Assembly (NCBI GenBank): GCA_013178255.1
Contig: JABLWY010000002.1
Span: 1-64,000, forward strand
Length of the DNA: 64,000 nucleotides
Direction: 5' to 3'
From: Coprothermobacteraceae bacterium
Lineage (GTDB): Bacteria; Coprothermobacterota; Coprothermobacteria; Coprothermobacterales; Coprothermobacteraceae
Program-made: the position numbers and the translations under genes
In this document: piece after piece, positions 33,571 to 43,008 of the stretch
Layout: each line of letters starts with the position of its first letter
Numbering within the stretch: the first letter of the stretch is position 1
Notes under the pieces: model-generated
Told to the model about the DNA's origin: nothing
What the model saw: the letters and a program-made list of their open reading frames with translations, nothing else
Databases searched by the model: none

Positions 33571-35589
33571 GTGCAGCGACTTGTAAAGAAAGTATGCATG
33601 GTCTTACTGCTGGCATGGGTCTTGTCGCCCCCTTTGAGTATCTTCGCTCAGACAGTCTTCTCCGTTCACGCCGATAACCCGCCATTCGTTTACACAGAAT
33701 CGGGTAAGCTTACTGGGTTTGCCATAGATTTGGCAAAAGAGCTAGGTAGGCTTATAGACTCTGATGTTAGGTTCTTGCCCTTCTCCAACCAATCAGATGC
33801 AGTCAATTCTGTGATGACTGGTGACGCTGACGCAGTGCTCCTAGTGGCTAGGACACCTGACGAGGTGCAGACGACATCACTCCTGTACACTGATCCTTAC
33901 TTCAGTCCCAACTACGTCATGGCAGTGGCCGATGATTCTTTCCTTACTTTCAAGGACTTAAAGGATTTGCCAGTGGCTGTGGTTGTAGGTACATCGGCTG
34001 AACGGTATCTCCTGCGGGAAGGATTTGCTGTGCTACTCAGGGTTGCCAACAATAAGGCTGCTTTAGAGGCTTTGACGAGTGGAACGGCCTCAGGTGCATT
34101 CATGAGTTCTGAGGAGGCCTACGAATTCTTGGTAAAGCAAGGTGAGCTGAAGGGAATAAAGCTACTGCCAGAAAGGGTACGGTGGGTTGACTACTGCATA
34201 GCGGTAGCACCGCAGAACGTATTGCTACGCGAGAAACTGAACAGAGCTTTATATGAATTGAGAGCAAGTGGCACCTATGACAAACTGGTAAGGAACTGGT
34301 TTGGAGAGAGGTCTTTAAGCGCTGAGTTTGTGAGCACCGTGCTACGGTACGCCATCTTGGGTTTAGTCTTGGGTAGCCTTGCTGTGGCTATAGCTTTCTA
34401 CTTCATACTGCGCCAGCTTAGACAGAGTAGGATGGAGCTTGCGGCTGCTTATGAGCAACTGGCGGCGGAAAACCAGGAACTGATGGCTTCTTACGAGGAG
34501 ATCTTGAATGCTCACAAGGACTTGGAAGAACTTAGGGCCAAAGAGAGAAGCTTGTTAGAGCTCATGAAGAACCTCAGGCCTGACGTGGATGACGAGACTT
34601 TTTACGGTTACCTGCTTGATATTGCCATGACCATGGTGCCCGAAAGTCAGGCTGGTTCGGTGGTCATCCTTGACGATGACGGTTTTGTGAGGTTTAAGGC
34701 AATAAAGGGCTTCAGCAATGTCCTGTCGACGTTGGACTTGAGGCCGGAATGGCTTTACAAACCACTGGACGTAGAAGTGGTAAGGGAACTCAACGATGAC
34801 AATATGCCTGAGGAGGTGCGAGACATATTCAAGAGTGCTCGCTCTGCAGAAATCAAGGTTTCTTTGTGCGCTCCACTCTTAGTGAATGACCAGTGGCACG
34901 GGACCATTTTTGTCAACTCGTTCGAAGATACGGACTTTTCGCCCCAGAGTGTAGAGTTGTTTTCGGCCCTTGCTGGTGCGGCTTCAGCGTTCCTAGCTAT
35001 TAGGAACCAGGAACGGTTTACGGGCCGGTTCCTGAAAGAGATAATCCTCACCCTGGTAAAAGCAATGGAATATCGTGATCCCTACACGGCGGGCCATTCG
35101 GAGCGAGTGGCAAAACTGGCGGCCGATTTTGCGGAGTTCCTGGGTTACAACCCGAACAATATCAGAGATGTTTACTGGGCTGGCATACTCCACGACATGG
35201 GAAAAGTGGGCGTGCGTGATGAGGTGCTCAGCAAGCCAGGTAGACTTACGCCAGACGAATACGAAGAAGTAAAGAAACATCCTATGTTTGGAGAAGAGAT
35301 CTTGGCTCACAGTGATGCGCTGAGGAAATATGCCATGTGGGTGGGCACTCATCACGAGCGGTGGGACGGCACTGGATACCCCAAAGGACTTTATGGAGAG
35401 GAAATACCTCTAGAGGGCCGCATTCAAGCAATAGCTGATGCTTTCGACGCTATGACCACTGACAGGCCCTACAGGAAGGCAAAGAACATTTACGAGGCCA
35501 TGGAGGAAATAAAGGCCAATAGTGGAACGCAGTTTGACCCATACTTGGCCTCGCAGTTTATCTATTTCTTGAGGCTTAACTACGCTTAG
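33571..35589 (+). CDS. Sensor HD-GYP phosphodiesterase (SBP3-TM-GAF-HD-GYP)
   Basis: A 672-residue protein. It has a signal peptide (1-~26), a family 3 solute-binding domain (~27-245) outside the cell, a membrane helix (~255-278), a coiled coil, a GAF-like domain (~330-475), and a C-terminal HD-GYP domain. That domain has HSERVAKLA, the HD pair in AGILHDMGKVG, the THHERWDGTGYP motif and AIADAFDAMTTDRPY. HD-GYP domains hydrolyse cyclic di-GMP. The architecture suggests that binding of an amino acid or similar ligand outside controls c-di-GMP inside (inference). Confidence 0.9.
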   Translation: MQRLVKKVCMVLLLAWVLSPPLSIFAQTVFSVHADNPPFVYTESGKLTGFAIDLAKELGRLIDSDVRFLPFSNQSDAVNSVMTGDADAVLLVARTPDEVQTTSLLYTDPYFSPNYVMAVADDSFLTFKDLKDLPVAVVVGTSAERYLLREGFAVLLRVANNKAALEALTSGTASGAFMSSEEAYEFLVKQGELKGIKLLPERVRWVDYCIAVAPQNVLLREKLNRALYELRASGTYDKLVRNWFGERSLSAEFVSTVLRYAILGLVLGSLAVAIAFYFILRQLRQSRMELAAAYEQLAAENQELMASYEEILNAHKDLEELRAKERSLLELMKNLRPDVDDETFYGYLLDIAMTMVPESQAGSVVILDDDGFVRFKAIKGFSNVLSTLDLRPEWLYKPLDVEVVRELNDDNMPEEVRDIFKSARSAEIKVSLCAPLLVNDQWHGTIFVNSFEDTDFSPQSVELFSALAGAASAFLAIRNQERFTGRFLKEIILTLVKAMEYRDPYTAGHSERVAKLAADFAEFLGYNPNNIRDVYWAGILHDMGKVGVRDEVLSKPGRLTPDEYEEVKKHPMFGEEILAHSDALRKYAMWVGTHHERWDGTGYPKGLYGEEIPLEGRIQAIADAFDAMTTDRPYRKAKNIYEAMEEIKANSGTQFDPYLASQFIYFLRLNYA

Positions 35590-35595
35590 GCTCAT

Positions 35596-35623
35596 TTGCT
35601 GCATTTCTTGAGCGCAATATAAT
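35596..35623 (+). promoter_or_regulatory. Promoter for alr
   Basis: TTGCTG (35596-35601), 16-base spacer, TATAAT (35618-35623). The GTG start is 28 bases further on, after AAGGGGGG. Confidence 0.55.
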
Positions 35624-35650
35624 GTGGTTATACGTAAGGGGGGACACGCT

Positions 35651-36697
35651 GTGCGTCTCAAGTGGGCAGAGATCAGTAAGAACAGCCTGAAGCACAATGT
35701 GAAAGCCATTCGAGAGATGTTACCGTCAGCCGAGATAGTAGCTGTAGTCAAGGATAATGCATATGGTCACGATCTAGCGGCAACCCTACCAGCTTTGCTA
35801 GAAGCGGGGGTGACAAAATATGCTGTGGTGTACCAACGAGACGCCTTGATGGTCTCTGAATTAGGTGCACCATGGGTCCTAGTATTGGACGACTTTCCAG
35901 ATGCACAGTTGGCTGAGGAATACGCACGGCGTGGTATAAGGTTTTGCATTACGGACTATGACTGGATCGAGCGTGGCGTATTGGAGCTACCCATTCAATT
36001 CCATTTGTTCATAGATACGGGCATGCACAGAGAAGGCGTGCCTTGGTACGCAACCGATGCAATCAAGAAGATATCTGCAGACTTGGGTTCGCGCTTAGAA
36101 GGTATTTGTACTCACATGGCTCACATTGCCAAAGACTCGGAATTGTACAGATTGCAGCTTCAGAGGTTTGAAGAGGCACTTTGTTTGGTGCCAGACAGCT
36201 TGATGGTGCACGTTTCTAGCTCTGGTGCACTACATGTGGGGGTTCCCTCTTATGCAACGCACGTAAGACCAGGTATAGCCCTGTACGGGTACACTCATCC
36301 TGAGGTCAAGCCCGTCTTGTCTCTAAAGGCAACGGTTGTACATGCGCGGGACGTAGACGAGGGCGACGGTGTATCTTACGGGTGGCGATGGATAGCACAG
36401 CACAGAACCCGCGTTGTTACGGTTCCTGTGGGTTACGCCGATGGTTATAATCGATTACTTACCAATAAGGCACGCGCAGGAGTGAATGACTTCACGCTTG
36501 AGCAAATAGGAACAGTCACTATGGATTTCACCATGTTCAAGGCACCAAGTGAGGTGCGAGTGGGCGATGTAATGACCTTGTTGGGAGAATGGGGCACTGG
36601 GCGTTTTTGGGCGGACGATTGGGCCGAAGCGATCGGAACCATACCTTATGAGGTGTTGACGGGGTTGTCACCTAGGATACCGCGAATAGCAGTATGA
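35651..36697 (+). CDS. alr: Alanine racemase
   Basis: A 348-residue PLP enzyme of fold type III. The lysine motif is VVAVVKDNAYGHD, and the C-terminal region has VTVPVGYADGYNRLL (catalytic tyrosine area) and TMDFTMF. It makes D-alanine for peptidoglycan. GTG at 35651 is preferred because AAGGGGGG lies eight bases ahead; longer starts would include that site. Its TGA overlaps the xth ATG (ATGA). Confidence 0.9.
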   Translation: MRLKWAEISKNSLKHNVKAIREMLPSAEIVAVVKDNAYGHDLAATLPALLEAGVTKYAVVYQRDALMVSELGAPWVLVLDDFPDAQLAEEYARRGIRFCITDYDWIERGVLELPIQFHLFIDTGMHREGVPWYATDAIKKISADLGSRLEGICTHMAHIAKDSELYRLQLQRFEEALCLVPDSLMVHVSSSGALHVGVPSYATHVRPGIALYGYTHPEVKPVLSLKATVVHARDVDEGDGVSYGWRWIAQHRTRVVTVPVGYADGYNRLLTNKARAGVNDFTLEQIGTVTMDFTMFKAPSEVRVGDVMTLLGEWGTGRFWADDWAEAIGTIPYEVLTGLSPRIPRIAV

Positions 36698-37458
36698 AGT
36701 TAGCCACATTCAACGTCAATGGTATCCGCTCTAGGATTGAGGAGGTAAACAGACTCCTCAATCAGGTTCAACCAGATGTGGTTGGGCTTCAGGAAATTAA
36801 ATGCGAGACTTCGTTGTTCCCGTATGAGAGTTTCGCAGGGTATTACTGTAGCGTCAGTGGCCAAAAGGGTTACAACGGAGTAGCTATTTGTTCTCGTGTT
36901 CAGGGTTCGCCATTGGAAATCTTGAATGAGGTAGAAAGCAGGAGCATAGGATACGTGATAGGAGGGCTGCTGATAGTCAATGTATATGCGCCTCACGGTG
37001 ACGCCCGTGGCACACCCAAATTCGTACAGAAGCTCAATTGGTTTGGCAAGCTCCGGCAGCGACTGCAAGAACTCCTGACCACGTATAGTTCGATAGTAAT
37101 CATGGGGGACTTCAACGTAGCCTTAGAGGACATAGATGTTTGGGATCCGTTGCTACTCAAAGACACAGTTGGTACGTACGCAGAAGAAAGGGAAGAGATG
37201 CTAAAGCTTATGGAAATTGGATTCGTGGACGTTTTCAGGTACCTAAACCCCAATGCCTCTGAGTATACTTGGTGGGACTATACCTCAGGTCGGGCCAAGA
37301 GGAATCAGGGTCTTAGGATAGACTACATTCTTGTAAGCGAGAACCTCTTGCCTTCTGTGCGTGAATGTCACATCCTACGCGACTTAAGAGTGGAGAAGTC
37401 ATTCAAACCTTCAGATCACGTACCTGTAGTCTGTACGCTTGACCTATTGCCTACCTAG
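36694..37458 (+). CDS. xth: Exodeoxyribonuclease III family AP endonuclease
   Basis: A 254-residue protein of the EEP nuclease family: ATFNVNGIRSR, LQEIKCE (metal glutamate), IVNVYAPHGD, IMGDFNVALEDIDV, RIDYILVS, and the terminal SDHVPVV. It cuts DNA at abasic sites in base excision repair. The ATG overlaps the alr stop. Its end overlaps the convergent membrane-protein gene by 15 bases. Confidence 0.93.
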   Translation: MKLATFNVNGIRSRIEEVNRLLNQVQPDVVGLQEIKCETSLFPYESFAGYYCSVSGQKGYNGVAICSRVQGSPLEILNEVESRSIGYVIGGLLIVNVYAPHGDARGTPKFVQKLNWFGKLRQRLQELLTTYSSIVIMGDFNVALEDIDVWDPLLLKDTVGTYAEEREEMLKLMEIGFVDVFRYLNPNASEYTWWDYTSGRAKRNQGLRIDYILVSENLLPSVRECHILRDLRVEKSFKPSDHVPVVCTLDLLPT

Positions 37459-37794
37459 AAACCAGAGAAGGGCGCAGTATGCGGCAAAAAGCGCTAGAGC
37501 CTCAGTTAGGTTGAAATCGGCCAGCCATGAAGTGCTTATGGCCGAGGGATTAGCCAGCCACAAACCAGCAATGAGTGCTATGCTGAGCAGCAGTATCCCG
37601 GTAACTTGAAGGATGCGCTTCTTCCGCTGTTCATGGAAGCGTTGTTTCATGTTGCTTGCCTTGCGTGCTAAAGCTTGATCTACCTCTTTGCGAAAGTCGG
37701 GGTCGGTCCTATAAAACTCCTGAAACTGCTCCTCTTCGTCAGCACTCAACTTGCTGCTCAACATCTTTTCTAGCAATTGCCGCCTATCTGTCAT
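37444..37794 (-). CDS. Small membrane protein, possible anti-sigma factor
   Basis: A 116-residue protein with a charged N-terminal region rich in glutamate, containing FYRTDPDFRKEVDQAL, and two membrane helices near 62-80 and 96-114. It overlaps the stop of the upstream ECF sigma gene by four bases. The acidic N-terminus plus membrane anchor fits an anti-sigma role, but no known motif is seen. Confidence 0.55.
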   Translation of the reverse strand: MTDRRQLLEKMLSSKLSADEEEQFQEFYRTDPDFRKEVDQALARKASNMKQRFHEQRKKRILQVTGILLLSIALIAGLWLANPSAISTSWLADFNLTEALALFAAYCALLWFLGRQ

Positions 37795-38270
37795 GATAAT
37801 AAGCTCCTAAGCAATTTTAACAAATTGGATACGCGCTTTCTTGCATTTACCTCGGTAATGTTCAATTTTGCTGCAATTTCAGAATAACTAAGATTATCCA
37901 CAAAGCGCATTTTCATAAGGTCTTGATCCTTCTTGGGGACGAGGTCTAGTATCTCCTCTAGGTGTTCATCGGATGTGCTTTCCATAATCAATTCTTCCAC
38001 CAAATCTACAGGCTTGCTGGCTCTGCGCCTAGAGAGGAACTCGAACCTTAGAATGCCTTTAAGCCACGGTAGCAAAGGGTACTGTTCGTTGAATTGGTCA
38101 AGGTTGCGATAAGCCTTCCACCACGTTTCCTGTACCAAGTCTTCAGCTTCTGCAGGATCTAGGCTCATGGCGTATAAGAGGAGGCGCGGTGTCAACAATT
38201 CTACTAACTGTTCGAATGCGCGAACGTTACCAGTTTTGGCTCGCCTAATTAACTCTTCCATGTCTCCCAT
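37791..38270 (-). CDS. ECF sigma factor (second locus)
   Basis: A 159-residue sigma factor with region 2 (EAEDLVQETWWKAYRNLDQF, LPWLKGILRFEFLSRRR) and region 4 (DLMKMRFVDNLSYSEIAAKLNITEVNARKRV). It overlaps the end of the YibE/F gene by 26 bases and is coupled to the small membrane protein downstream. An internal ATG at 38261 is an alternative start. Confidence 0.9.
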   Translation of the reverse strand: MGDMEELIRRAKTGNVRAFEQLVELLTPRLLLYAMSLDPAEAEDLVQETWWKAYRNLDQFNEQYPLLPWLKGILRFEFLSRRRASKPVDLVEELIMESTSDEHLEEILDLVPKKDQDLMKMRFVDNLSYSEIAAKLNITEVNARKRVSNLLKLLRSLLS

Positions 38271-39345
38271 AGTAGAACGCCGCCGTCAAGCCGGTAAGCG
38301 GGATAGCCAGGATTAAGCCTGTGGATGCTGCTAAAGCACGCACTACGTCGCTTACGAAGAACTGGCCTGTAACGTATTTGAAAGCCATCTCTGGCCCTGA
38401 GGCATAAAGAAAAGCCAGTAGACCCAATTCAGCTCCAGCGTAGGCGAGGATTATGGTGTTGACCATTGTACCAATGACATCCCGCCCTATTTGGAGCAGG
38501 CTACTTAGCAGGGCTGAAAAGGTAATCTCGGGGTGGTGAGACTTGATTTCATGAGCGGCAGACGCAATAGATACAGCTACATCCATAGTGGCGCCAAGAG
38601 CAGCAATCATAATAGCACCCCAGAACAACTTAAGGGGATCAACCTTCAGTGCGCTGAATTGAAAGAACGAGAATACTTCAGAGGTGATACCTGTGACACT
38701 TGCTACATTGGATGCCCATGCTCCAAAAACAAAAGATGCTAACACGCCACCCACCGTTCCCACGGTTGACACTAAGACTTTGGGCCATGCGTCTAGCACG
38801 AGCCACATGGTGACAGCAGTGGAAGCAGCCACTGTGGCGATCGATACTAGAACGGGATTGAATCCAATCGATATGAGAGGCACGGCCACTCTCCATAGGA
38901 ATAGGCCTGTAAAGAGAAGTCCAAGGATTGCGTTGAACCCTTTACCCAGCGCTACTAATAGGACCACGACCACGAAGGCCAGGGCTACAGTGGACATGCC
39001 TGAGATGCGGTCCAAGTCCTGCACATAGGCATTAGTAACACGGTTCTCGTTGGCGACAATGTAAAGCAAGACTCGTTGGCCTGGTTGAACCAAGAAAGAG
39101 CCGTAGGTGGACGCGCTGTATTCGTTCTCGGCGTAGACCTGTTGGCCTCTATAGTTGCCTTCCCGTACTTCCACGAGTACCAGTTGCAATGTACCATTAT
39201 CAGTCGGCTTTTCGCTTACTACGGACTTAATGACCCCTCGATAGAAACCTTCACCTGCATTGGCTTTATCTTGCACAGGCAGTGGGTACAACCACAACAA
39301 CAGAACGGCAATGATAGCCACTAATCTCTTGACTAAGCTATTCAC
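38245..39345 (-). CDS. YibE/F-family membrane protein
   Basis: A 366-residue protein with a signal-like helix, an extracytoplasmic beta-rich domain (~35-115, including VQPGQRVLLYI), and seven or so membrane helices carrying the YibE/F pattern (AALGATMDVAVSIASA, GRDVIGTMVNTIILAYAG). Function in the family is not established; transport has been suggested. It starts at GTG six bases after a TATAAT box and is followed by an ECF sigma gene. Confidence 0.8.
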   Translation of the reverse strand: MNSLVKRLVAIIAVLLLWLYPLPVQDKANAGEGFYRGVIKSVVSEKPTDNGTLQLVLVEVREGNYRGQQVYAENEYSASTYGSFLVQPGQRVLLYIVANENRVTNAYVQDLDRISGMSTVALAFVVVVLLVALGKGFNAILGLLFTGLFLWRVAVPLISIGFNPVLVSIATVAASTAVTMWLVLDAWPKVLVSTVGTVGGVLASFVFGAWASNVASVTGITSEVFSFFQFSALKVDPLKLFWGAIMIAALGATMDVAVSIASAAHEIKSHHPEITFSALLSSLLQIGRDVIGTMVNTIILAYAGAELGLLAFLYASGPEMAFKYVTGQFFVSDVVRALAASTGLILAIPLTGLTAAFYYGRHGRVN

Positions 39346-39351
39346 TCACTC

Positions 39352-39379
39352 ATTATATTATTGGAGGCGGTAGCAGCAA
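39352..39379 (-). promoter_or_regulatory. Leaderless-type promoter for the YibE/F gene
   Basis: On the minus strand, TTGCTG (39379-39374), 16-base spacer, TATAAT (39357-39352), then six bases to the GTG. Confidence 0.6.
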
Positions 39380-39435
39380 GTGTTAAGATTTAACAAGAAA
39401 AACTTTGTGATCCTTTCTCGGCAAGGAGGTCAATA

Positions 39436-40410
39436 GTGGAATCGAATAGGCGGTTTGCCATATACCTGGATCTAGAAAACCTGGCAAAGAGTTTGGAGAA
39501 GTACGACAAGACACCGCAGGAACTCATGCAAAAACTGCTGGATTACCTTAGGGCTCAAGGCAAGATTGACTTAGCTCGGATTTACACTGGATGGGGCGTC
39601 TTCGCTTCATTGGTACCATTTGCTGTAGACATCGGGTACGAGGCTGTATTCGTTTACACTCACCGGGGTGGCACCGTCGTTAAGAACTTGGCTGATATGC
39701 AGATAACCGTGGATGCATTGAAGTGCGGTTACGAAAGGCCACAGGTGACCACGTTTGTATTTGTCTCAGCGGACAGAGATTTCCTGCCAGTAATTAAGGC
39801 ATTGCAAGAATTGGGCAGGGAGGTAATAGTAATCGGGGATGAACAAATAACATCAACAGCTTTGAAAAACGCGGCTGACCGCTTCTTACCGCTGACCGAA
39901 TTGGCTGGCGACCTAAAGAGTGTTAGCAGCAATAGGGCGGGCAAAGATTTCGAAGGCTTCTTTAGGAAACTAGGAGGCATCATAGGCTTCATTAATTACA
40001 TGGGGTATGAGCTATCTCCGTCCATTCTAAAAGAACTGCTGACCATGGTCATTCCTGATTTCACTGAAAGGGATTGGGGATACCCCAATTTCAAGGCTTT
40101 GGTACGCGACTTAGAGAAGCGTGGCTTGGTAGAGATTATAGACAGTAGCAAGATGAAAATGGTGGCATCTTCCAAAGTGCAGGATTACGAATTAGTAGTG
40201 CCCGAGGACGACATTCAAAAAGTGAAGGAACTTCTCCATGAAGGCATAAGCGGACGGGGTATGGTCGAAGCCCTTAGAAACATTGACAAACAGGGGCTTC
40301 GCGGAGGCAAAGACTATTGGGAGGCCTTGATCAGGTTGGGCAACGAGAACGGTTGGTGGAGCATAGATCTTGGAGGTGCTGAGAGTGAAGAGCAGGAAGC
40401 AGCGCACTAA
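39436..40410 (+). CDS. NYN-domain (LabA/DUF88) protein with C-terminal LOTUS-like regions
   Basis: A 324-residue protein. The N-terminal NYN (PIN-like) domain has IYLDLENLA, VKNLADMQITVDAL and FVFVSADRDFLPVI, which carry the acidic residues expected of a nuclease site. The rest shows one or two winged-helix/LOTUS-like segments (GFINYMGYELSPSILKELLTM; GRGMVEALR). Such proteins are likely RNases. The GTG has AAGGAGGT eight bases ahead. Confidence 0.82.
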   Translation: MESNRRFAIYLDLENLAKSLEKYDKTPQELMQKLLDYLRAQGKIDLARIYTGWGVFASLVPFAVDIGYEAVFVYTHRGGTVVKNLADMQITVDALKCGYERPQVTTFVFVSADRDFLPVIKALQELGREVIVIGDEQITSTALKNAADRFLPLTELAGDLKSVSSNRAGKDFEGFFRKLGGIIGFINYMGYELSPSILKELLTMVIPDFTERDWGYPNFKALVRDLEKRGLVEIIDSSKMKMVASSKVQDYELVVPEDDIQKVKELLHEGISGRGMVEALRNIDKQGLRGGKDYWEALIRLGNENGWWSIDLGGAESEEQEAAH

Positions 40411-41233
40411 AAGTGTTTGGCCTTACGCGGTCTCTCTAGTATTGATTCTGGTCATGATTTATGCCTTTTTCTGGTTTTCGTCAGGGGTCAGATCCCCTAA
40501 GACTGCTGCACGACGCTTTGTGGAGGCTTGGGCATCCTACGACATCAACGCCATGAAATCCGTGAGTTCAGCGGAGATGTCTGAAGGCATGGTGGCAGTT
40601 TACTTCGGGTCTATCAAGAACTCTGTGGAGGCCATGCGCCAAGCTATTGCCAGTGCTGAAGGTATGGCTATTTCAGCTGTCGAACCGCCTATAAAGTGGG
40701 ATAAGTGGACCCTGAGATACGCAGAGTTGCAGAATGGGGTTGTGGAGGTCACTGGTACAGTAACTTGGAAGTTCACTGGTTACGATCAGGTGAGTACGAT
40801 CAGCCGCCCCATTCATTGGATTGTGCACACTGAGAAGGGCGGGCGCGGTTACAGCGTGTCTGGCCTTGACATAGTTGCCGACGATAGCTTTGGTGCTGTT
40901 TGGAACTTCTTAGAGTCGATGATGTCTAGGAATGCCTTCTACATAAAGAAAACTACGGCCGTTAGTTCCTCAGAGCGTTTACTGGGGTATTTAGCGGCTA
41001 TGCAGATTGAGTTTACCCAAGGATCAGCACAGAAGGGTTGGGTTTTCCTGCATCCTGTGGTCGAGGAGCAAGGCTCGGGCGTGCTTAAAGTGAGTTACTA
41101 CAGAGTAGCCTTGGGCTCAGGATCAGGCTCCAGCATTACTGCTGACCCTGCTGTGGTGACTGCTAAGTTCACTTGTGCGGATAATGATGGTAAGTACCAA
41201 ATCAGCGATGTGGAGTTCGAGGAAGCGCGATGA
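40385..41233 (+). CDS. Membrane-anchored protein with NTF2-like domain, unknown function
   Basis: A 282-residue protein. After a basic N-terminus comes one membrane helix (~12-31), then an extracytoplasmic part of which the first ~120 residues (AARRFVEAWASYD...) look NTF2/DUF4878-like. A second, less clear region follows. GTG at 40385 is preferred because GGAGGT lies eight bases upstream; it overlaps the NYN gene by 26 bases. Confidence 0.65.
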   Translation: MKSRKQRTKSVWPYAVSLVLILVMIYAFFWFSSGVRSPKTAARRFVEAWASYDINAMKSVSSAEMSEGMVAVYFGSIKNSVEAMRQAIASAEGMAISAVEPPIKWDKWTLRYAELQNGVVEVTGTVTWKFTGYDQVSTISRPIHWIVHTEKGGRGYSVSGLDIVADDSFGAVWNFLESMMSRNAFYIKKTTAVSSSERLLGYLAAMQIEFTQGSAQKGWVFLHPVVEEQGSGVLKVSYYRVALGSGSGSSITADPAVVTAKFTCADNDGKYQISDVEFEEAR

Positions 41234-41317
41234 AGTGATAAAATACTTGAAGTGCACAGATTTTCTTGTGACATTGGACCAAAGGAAAAAAGATAAACTG
41301 TGAGGAGGTAATGAAAG

Positions 41318-42997
41318 GTGGAACCCCGTGAGAACAACTTCAACGAAGAATTCGACGTAGAAATCGCAGAACGAGGTGACGTAGTAGAAGGCCGTGTACT
41401 TCGTGTCGACGTGGACGGCTTGTGGCTGGACATTGGAAGCAAGTATGATGCATTCCTGTCCCTTAGTGAGTGCACGCCTGACCTAGCAGATCAGGTGCGA
41501 GATGGCAAGGTTCCTGAGACCATAACAGTGGTCGTTACGCGCAGCAATGACGAGAAAGGATATATCTCGGTCTCCCAAAAGCGGGCAGCTCACAAGGTGA
41601 TTTGGCGTGAGTTGGAACAGTGGGAGAAAAGCGGTGAAGTAAAAAAGGTCAAGGCGGTGGATGCAGACGAGAAAGGTCTCTTTGTAGACTTAGGCGGAGG
41701 TATCAGGGGTTATGTCCCAGCATCACAGATAGATACGAGATTTGTAAGAGATCCTAAGAGGTTCGTCGGCAGAACGCTGCGTGTGAAGATACTCAGATTG
41801 AACAGAAGGCGTAACCAGATAATTCTCTCCCAACGTGAAGTTATTGAGGCCGAACAAAAGGAGAGAGCCGAAAGGGCTTGGCAAAAACTTCGTGAAAGTG
41901 AAGTAGTCAGAGGCCACGTAGTGAAAGTTACGGACGAAGGGATTGTTGTGGACCTAGGAGAGGGTATAACAGGGTTTGTTCCTAAGGATGAACTAGACTG
42001 GCGCCCCATAAGGAACATAGCACGGGTATTCAGGCGCGGTGATGTTATAAAGGCCAAAGTGCTCGCTGTGGATGAGGCAAAGAAGGAAATGACACTAAGC
42101 ATAAGGCTGGCTACGCCCAACCCTTGGCATCTGTTTGCTGAGAAGCACAGCGAATCAGACATTGTAAACGGTCGTGTACTAAGATACCTGCGCGGTGGTT
42201 TGCTGCTGCTAGTCGACAGGGTCACAGGATTTGTCCCTCCTCACGAGCTCAGTTGGAAGAGGGGTGCCAAAGTCGAAGAACTCTTCAAGATTGGTGACCA
42301 CGTGAAGGCGAAGATACTTAAGCTTGACTCAGAAAACCAAGATCTACTGCTAAGCGTTAAGGAAGCTGCTGGTGATCCTTGGGACAACGTCGAGAAGGAG
42401 TTTCCCGTTGGGGCCAGGGTTCAGGGCAAGGTCGTCAACATAACGGACTTTGGAGTGTTTGTAGAGCTGGCTCCCGGCGTGGAAGGTTTGGTTCCACGTA
42501 GGTACGTTAGCTGGAAGAAGTTCAAGAGCATTGAGGAAGTAGTAAAGGTTGGCGATTCTGTAGAGGTAGTCGTGTTGGGCATCAACCACGTTGATAAGAA
42601 AATTACTCTGTCCATAAGGGATACTCAACCGGACCCATGGGAAGAGACCATAAACAAGATACAGCCCGGCCAATTAGTTAGGGGTAAGGTTGTCACAATA
42701 ATACCTCAGGGCGTATTTGTCGAAATAGCCGAGGGCGTAGAGGGCTTCATCCCTGTTTCTCAGTTGTCGGTCAAGAGGATCCAGCACCCTGAGGAGGTTG
42801 TGAAGGAAGGGCAAGAGGTTGTAGCAAAGGTCATAGGTATTGACGAAGATCGTCGTAGAATATCCCTTTCTGTAAAGGCTATACATGTGGACAAAGAAAA
42901 AGAAGAATTGCAGCAGTTCTTCTCCCAACAGGGCGAGGACAAGATAACTCTCTCTGACATCCTGGGCAATCTGCTGGGCAGGGAGGTTTCTCTCTGA
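41318..42997 (+). CDS. rpsA: 30S ribosomal protein S1
   Basis: A 559-residue protein with six S1 RNA-binding repeats of about 70 residues, starting near residues 20, 103, 187, 275, 359 and 446. Each has the GxVVxxxxxGxxVDL pattern. The fifth and sixth are the most typical (ITDFGVFVELAPGVEGLVP; IIPQGVFVEIAEGVEGFIP). Six repeats match the proteobacterial type rather than the four-repeat Firmicutes type. GAGGAGGT precedes the GTG. Possible -10 boxes upstream are TAAAAT (41239) and TAAACT (41294). Confidence 0.9.
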   Translation: MEPRENNFNEEFDVEIAERGDVVEGRVLRVDVDGLWLDIGSKYDAFLSLSECTPDLADQVRDGKVPETITVVVTRSNDEKGYISVSQKRAAHKVIWRELEQWEKSGEVKKVKAVDADEKGLFVDLGGGIRGYVPASQIDTRFVRDPKRFVGRTLRVKILRLNRRRNQIILSQREVIEAEQKERAERAWQKLRESEVVRGHVVKVTDEGIVVDLGEGITGFVPKDELDWRPIRNIARVFRRGDVIKAKVLAVDEAKKEMTLSIRLATPNPWHLFAEKHSESDIVNGRVLRYLRGGLLLLVDRVTGFVPPHELSWKRGAKVEELFKIGDHVKAKILKLDSENQDLLLSVKEAAGDPWDNVEKEFPVGARVQGKVVNITDFGVFVELAPGVEGLVPRRYVSWKKFKSIEEVVKVGDSVEVVVLGINHVDKKITLSIRDTQPDPWEETINKIQPGQLVRGKVVTIIPQGVFVEIAEGVEGFIPVSQLSVKRIQHPEEVVKEGQEVVAKVIGIDEDRRRISLSVKAIHVDKEKEELQQFFSQQGEDKITLSDILGNLLGREVSL

Positions 42998-43008
42998 CGA
43001 AAGAGGTC

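Noticed and set aside
41311-41331. A six-codon frame (ATG ... TGA) overlapping the rpsA start
   Set aside because: It is too short to support and may arise by chance beside the GAGGAGGT site.
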